Source of the DNA: CAIKMD01 sp963702925
GTDB lineage: Bacteria > Pseudomonadota > Alphaproteobacteria > ATCC43930 > CGMCC-115725
Assembly (NCBI GenBank): GCA_963702925.1
Contig: OY969771.1
Location: 4,154,001-4,218,000 of the forward strand
Direction: 5' to 3'
Length of the DNA stretch: 64,000 bases
The position numbers and the translations under genes are program-made. Below are positions 62,605-64,000 of this stretch, piece after piece. Below the pieces are notes generated by a model. That model did not search any database. It saw only the letters and a list, made by a program, of their open reading frames with translations, and was not told the origin of the DNA. How positions within the stretch are numbered: position 1 is the first letter of the stretch; each line of letters begins with the position of its first letter.

Positions 62605-63420
62605 ATGGCCGGCCTGCTCGACGGCAAAGTCGTGATCGTCACCGGCGGCGGGCGCGGTCTGGGCCGGGCGATGGTGTTGGGGCTGGCGGGCGCCGGCGCG
62701 CACGTAATCGCGACCGCTGCGCGCGAACGCGGCGAGGTGGAGCGGGTGGCGGGCGAGGCGGAAGGCGGCGAGATCGTGCCACTGCTCGCCGACGTGACCC
62801 AGGAGCGCGATTGCGGCCATGCCGTCGCCGAGGCCTTGCGGCTGTTCGGCAAGCTCGATGCGCTGATCAACAATGCCGGACGCGGCATGAAATATGTCAG
62901 CGACGCATTCCTCACCCAGCCGGCTCGCTTTTGGGAAGCGGATCCCGAAGCCTGGCGCCTCGTCATCGACACGAACGTCACCGGCCCGTTCTTGATGGCG
63001 CGTGCCGCCGTGCCGCATATGCTCAAGGCCGGCGCGGGCCGTATCATCAACACCGCGGTGAGCTACGGCACGATGCAACGCAAGGGCTATGCGCCTTACG
63101 GCCCGTCCAAGGCCGCGCTCGAAAGCGAGACCCAGATCTGGGCGCAAGAGCTCGTGGGCACGGGCGTCACCGTCAACGCGGTCTTGCCCGGCGGTGCCAC
63201 GCTGACCGGGATGATTCCAGCTTCCTATCCCGAAGCCGACCGCAAGCGGCTGCTCGATCCGGCCATCATCGTTGCGCCCGTGCTGTTTCTGGCGAGCGAT
63301 GCGTCGAGCGGGGTTACCGGGAAACGTTTCGACGCCACGATCTGGCGTGCCGATCTACCGCCGGAAGAAGCCGCAAGGCTCTGCGCGCGGGATGCCGGCG
63401 TCTACGAGGCGCCGCGCTAG
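62605..63420 (+). CDS. Short-chain dehydrogenase/reductase
   Basis: 271 aa, classical SDR. The NAD(P)-binding glycine motif TGGGRGLGRA is at residues 13-22, then LINNAG, the catalytic Ser in NTAVSYG and the Tyr-Lys pair YGPSK. The coenzyme-binding loop (TAARERGEV) lacks a clear Asp that would select NAD, so preference is open. It reduces or oxidises an unknown alcohol. It starts immediately after the 72-aa gene. Confidence 0.92.
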   Translation: MAGLLDGKVVIVTGGGRGLGRAMVLGLAGAGAHVIATAARERGEVERVAGEAEGGEIVPLLADVTQERDCGHAVAEALRLFGKLDALINNAGRGMKYVSDAFLTQPARFWEADPEAWRLVIDTNVTGPFLMARAAVPHMLKAGAGRIINTAVSYGTMQRKGYAPYGPSKAALESETQIWAQELVGTGVTVNAVLPGGATLTGMIPASYPEADRKRLLDPAIIVAPVLFLASDASSGVTGKRFDATIWRADLPPEEAARLCARDAGVYEAPR

Positions 63421-63433
63421 CGACGCCGCCCGG

Positions 63434-63610
63434 TCAACCGGCGGAAGCCGACACGGCCTGGCGGCATGGTCGCGATCCGACTGAGGAGGCCGCTCGCACG
63501 AGGATTTCGCACAGGCGCCGCATATCGATCCGATCGGCCTTCATCATCAGATGAAGTACAGGGTCGGAAAGCATTTCTTCCAGGCTTGGCTCGCCAGCGA
63601 ACCGGTCCAT
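63434..63610 (-). CDS. Small protein, LEEML...DP family (58 aa)
   Basis: Not long enough for standard cutoffs. From ATG 63610 the frame gives MDRFAGEPSLEEMLSDPVLH, LMMKADRIDMRRLCEILVRA and a Ser/Ala-rich end at a TGA at 63434-63436. The LEEML.DP...L.M..D....R.L pattern is common to short alphaproteobacterial proteins of unknown function. A GGAAAA lies before the start. Convergent with the SDR gene. Confidence 0.55.
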   Translation of the reverse strand: MDRFAGEPSLEEMLSDPVLHLMMKADRIDMRRLCEILVRAASSVGSRPCRQAVSASAG

Positions 63611-63653
63611 GACAATTTTCCATCATTCTCAAGCTTACGGTCTCTTGATCGGT

Positions 63654-63679
63654 GATAGGCCCTGGCGTTAGGGCCTATC
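63654..63679. other. Perfect 10-bp hairpin upstream of the TPR gene
   Basis: GATAGGCCCT (63654-63663) pairs exactly with 63670-63679 across a 6-nt loop. No T tract follows, so it is not a clear terminator. It lies 44 nt upstream of the minus-strand small gene's start and about 150 nt before the plus-strand TPR gene, so it could be an operator or an mRNA leader stem. Confidence 0.4.
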
Positions 63680-63832
63680 CCCTTGCGCAGGCGAATTCAT
63701 TCCTAAATTCTTTGAGACTTTCGTGAACCCGGCGCACATAAGGGATTAACGGCGCGCTCGCCGCGTATATTCCTTGGGCCCGACGCATTGCGCGGGAGTG
63801 CTCGGCGCCCCTGCAGCGAGGGGAGCAGCAAC

Positions 63833-64000
63833 GTGGACGAGAAAGTGGGGATCGCCTGGCCCGGTTCGGAGGGGGTGGCGCTTCAGACCGCCAGCGCTTG
63901 CTTCAAAGCAGGGCGTCAGAGTGACGCAGCCGAGCTCTATACGCAGATACTGGAACGCAATCCCGAACAGCTGCAGGCGCTGCTGTTTCTCGGCATCATC
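63833..64000 (+). CDS. TPR-repeat protein, N-terminal fragment (3' end outside window)
   Basis: GTG 63833 follows GGGGAG. The first 56 codons read VDEKVGIAWPGSEGVALQTA, then ACFKAGRQSDAAELYTQILE and RNPEQLQALLFLGII, the A..Y...L..NP.....L...G pattern of a tetratricopeptide repeat. Only the start of the first repeats is in view, so the total length and downstream domains (for example glycosyltransferase or sulfotransferase) cannot be told. Confidence 0.7.
   Translation, partial: MDEKVGIAWPGSEGVALQTASACFKAGRQSDAAELYTQILERNPEQLQALLFLGII

Overview
The window is GC-rich, densely coded chromosomal DNA with no phage, plasmid, IS, CRISPR or RNA gene that I can see. The gene content points to a free-living, metabolically versatile alphaproteobacterium, probably from soil or sediment. 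It includes a class I PHA synthase, class II DAHP synthase, Rieske ring-hydroxylating oxygenases, a bactofilin, OprP-type and TonB-dependent outer-membrane proteins, a PQQ dehydrogenase and many small secreted proteins. I cannot place it below class level from sequence alone.

Layout. 0-4 kb: the 3' end of glmS, an aromatic-acid-type MFS transporter and a fumarylacetoacetate-hydrolase-family enzyme. 4-8 kb: small proteins around phaC. 8-14.7 kb: a HAMP histidine kinase, a flavin monooxygenase overlapping a signal-less solute-binding-fold protein, a methyltransferase and a VOC protein. 14.7-18 kb: lipoproteins, including two tandem paralogues with an HExxH motif. 18-26 kb: a redox/catabolic island with an orphan molybdenum hydroxylase large subunit, an amidohydrolase (decarboxylase type), a ThDP enzyme carrying a Tat signal, a di-haem cytochrome c and a two-module VOC protein. 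26-37 kb: a chemoreceptor, a rhomboid protease, an MFS transporter, an Asp-box secreted protein, a D-aminoacylase-type hydrolase, glutathione reductase and a porin. 37-43 kb: a PQQ dehydrogenase followed by a TonB receptor, then a secreted metallo-beta-lactamase-fold hydrolase. 44-53 kb: a second catabolic island with an alpha/beta hydrolase, a luciferase-like monooxygenase, a TRAP binding protein, two Rieske oxygenases, a flavin monooxygenase and an MFS transporter. 53-57 kb: a bactofilin, a LuxR-type regulator and an HtrA pair (one active, one with lost catalytic residues). 57-64 kb: a YbjN protein, a frameshifted membrane protein, a duplicated cassette of very small genes, DAHP synthase, an SDR and the start of a TPR protein.

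How the genes work together. The two islands plus the 1-4 kb and 10-14 kb genes read as uptake, hydroxylation, ring cleavage and hydrolysis of aromatic or related organic acids. The PQQ dehydrogenase and the Tat-exported ThDP enzyme with its cytochrome suggest that some oxidations occur in the periplasm and feed electrons directly into the respiratory chain.

The most unusual items are the Tat-ThDP/cytochrome c pair, the duplicated mini-gene cassette at 59.2-60.3 kb, the tandem HExxH lipoproteins, a sharply bounded near-identical half shared by the two Rieske genes, and three single-base frameshifts within 7.5 kb. The frameshifts may be real decay or assembly error. All identifications come from reading motifs and translations; no database search was run.
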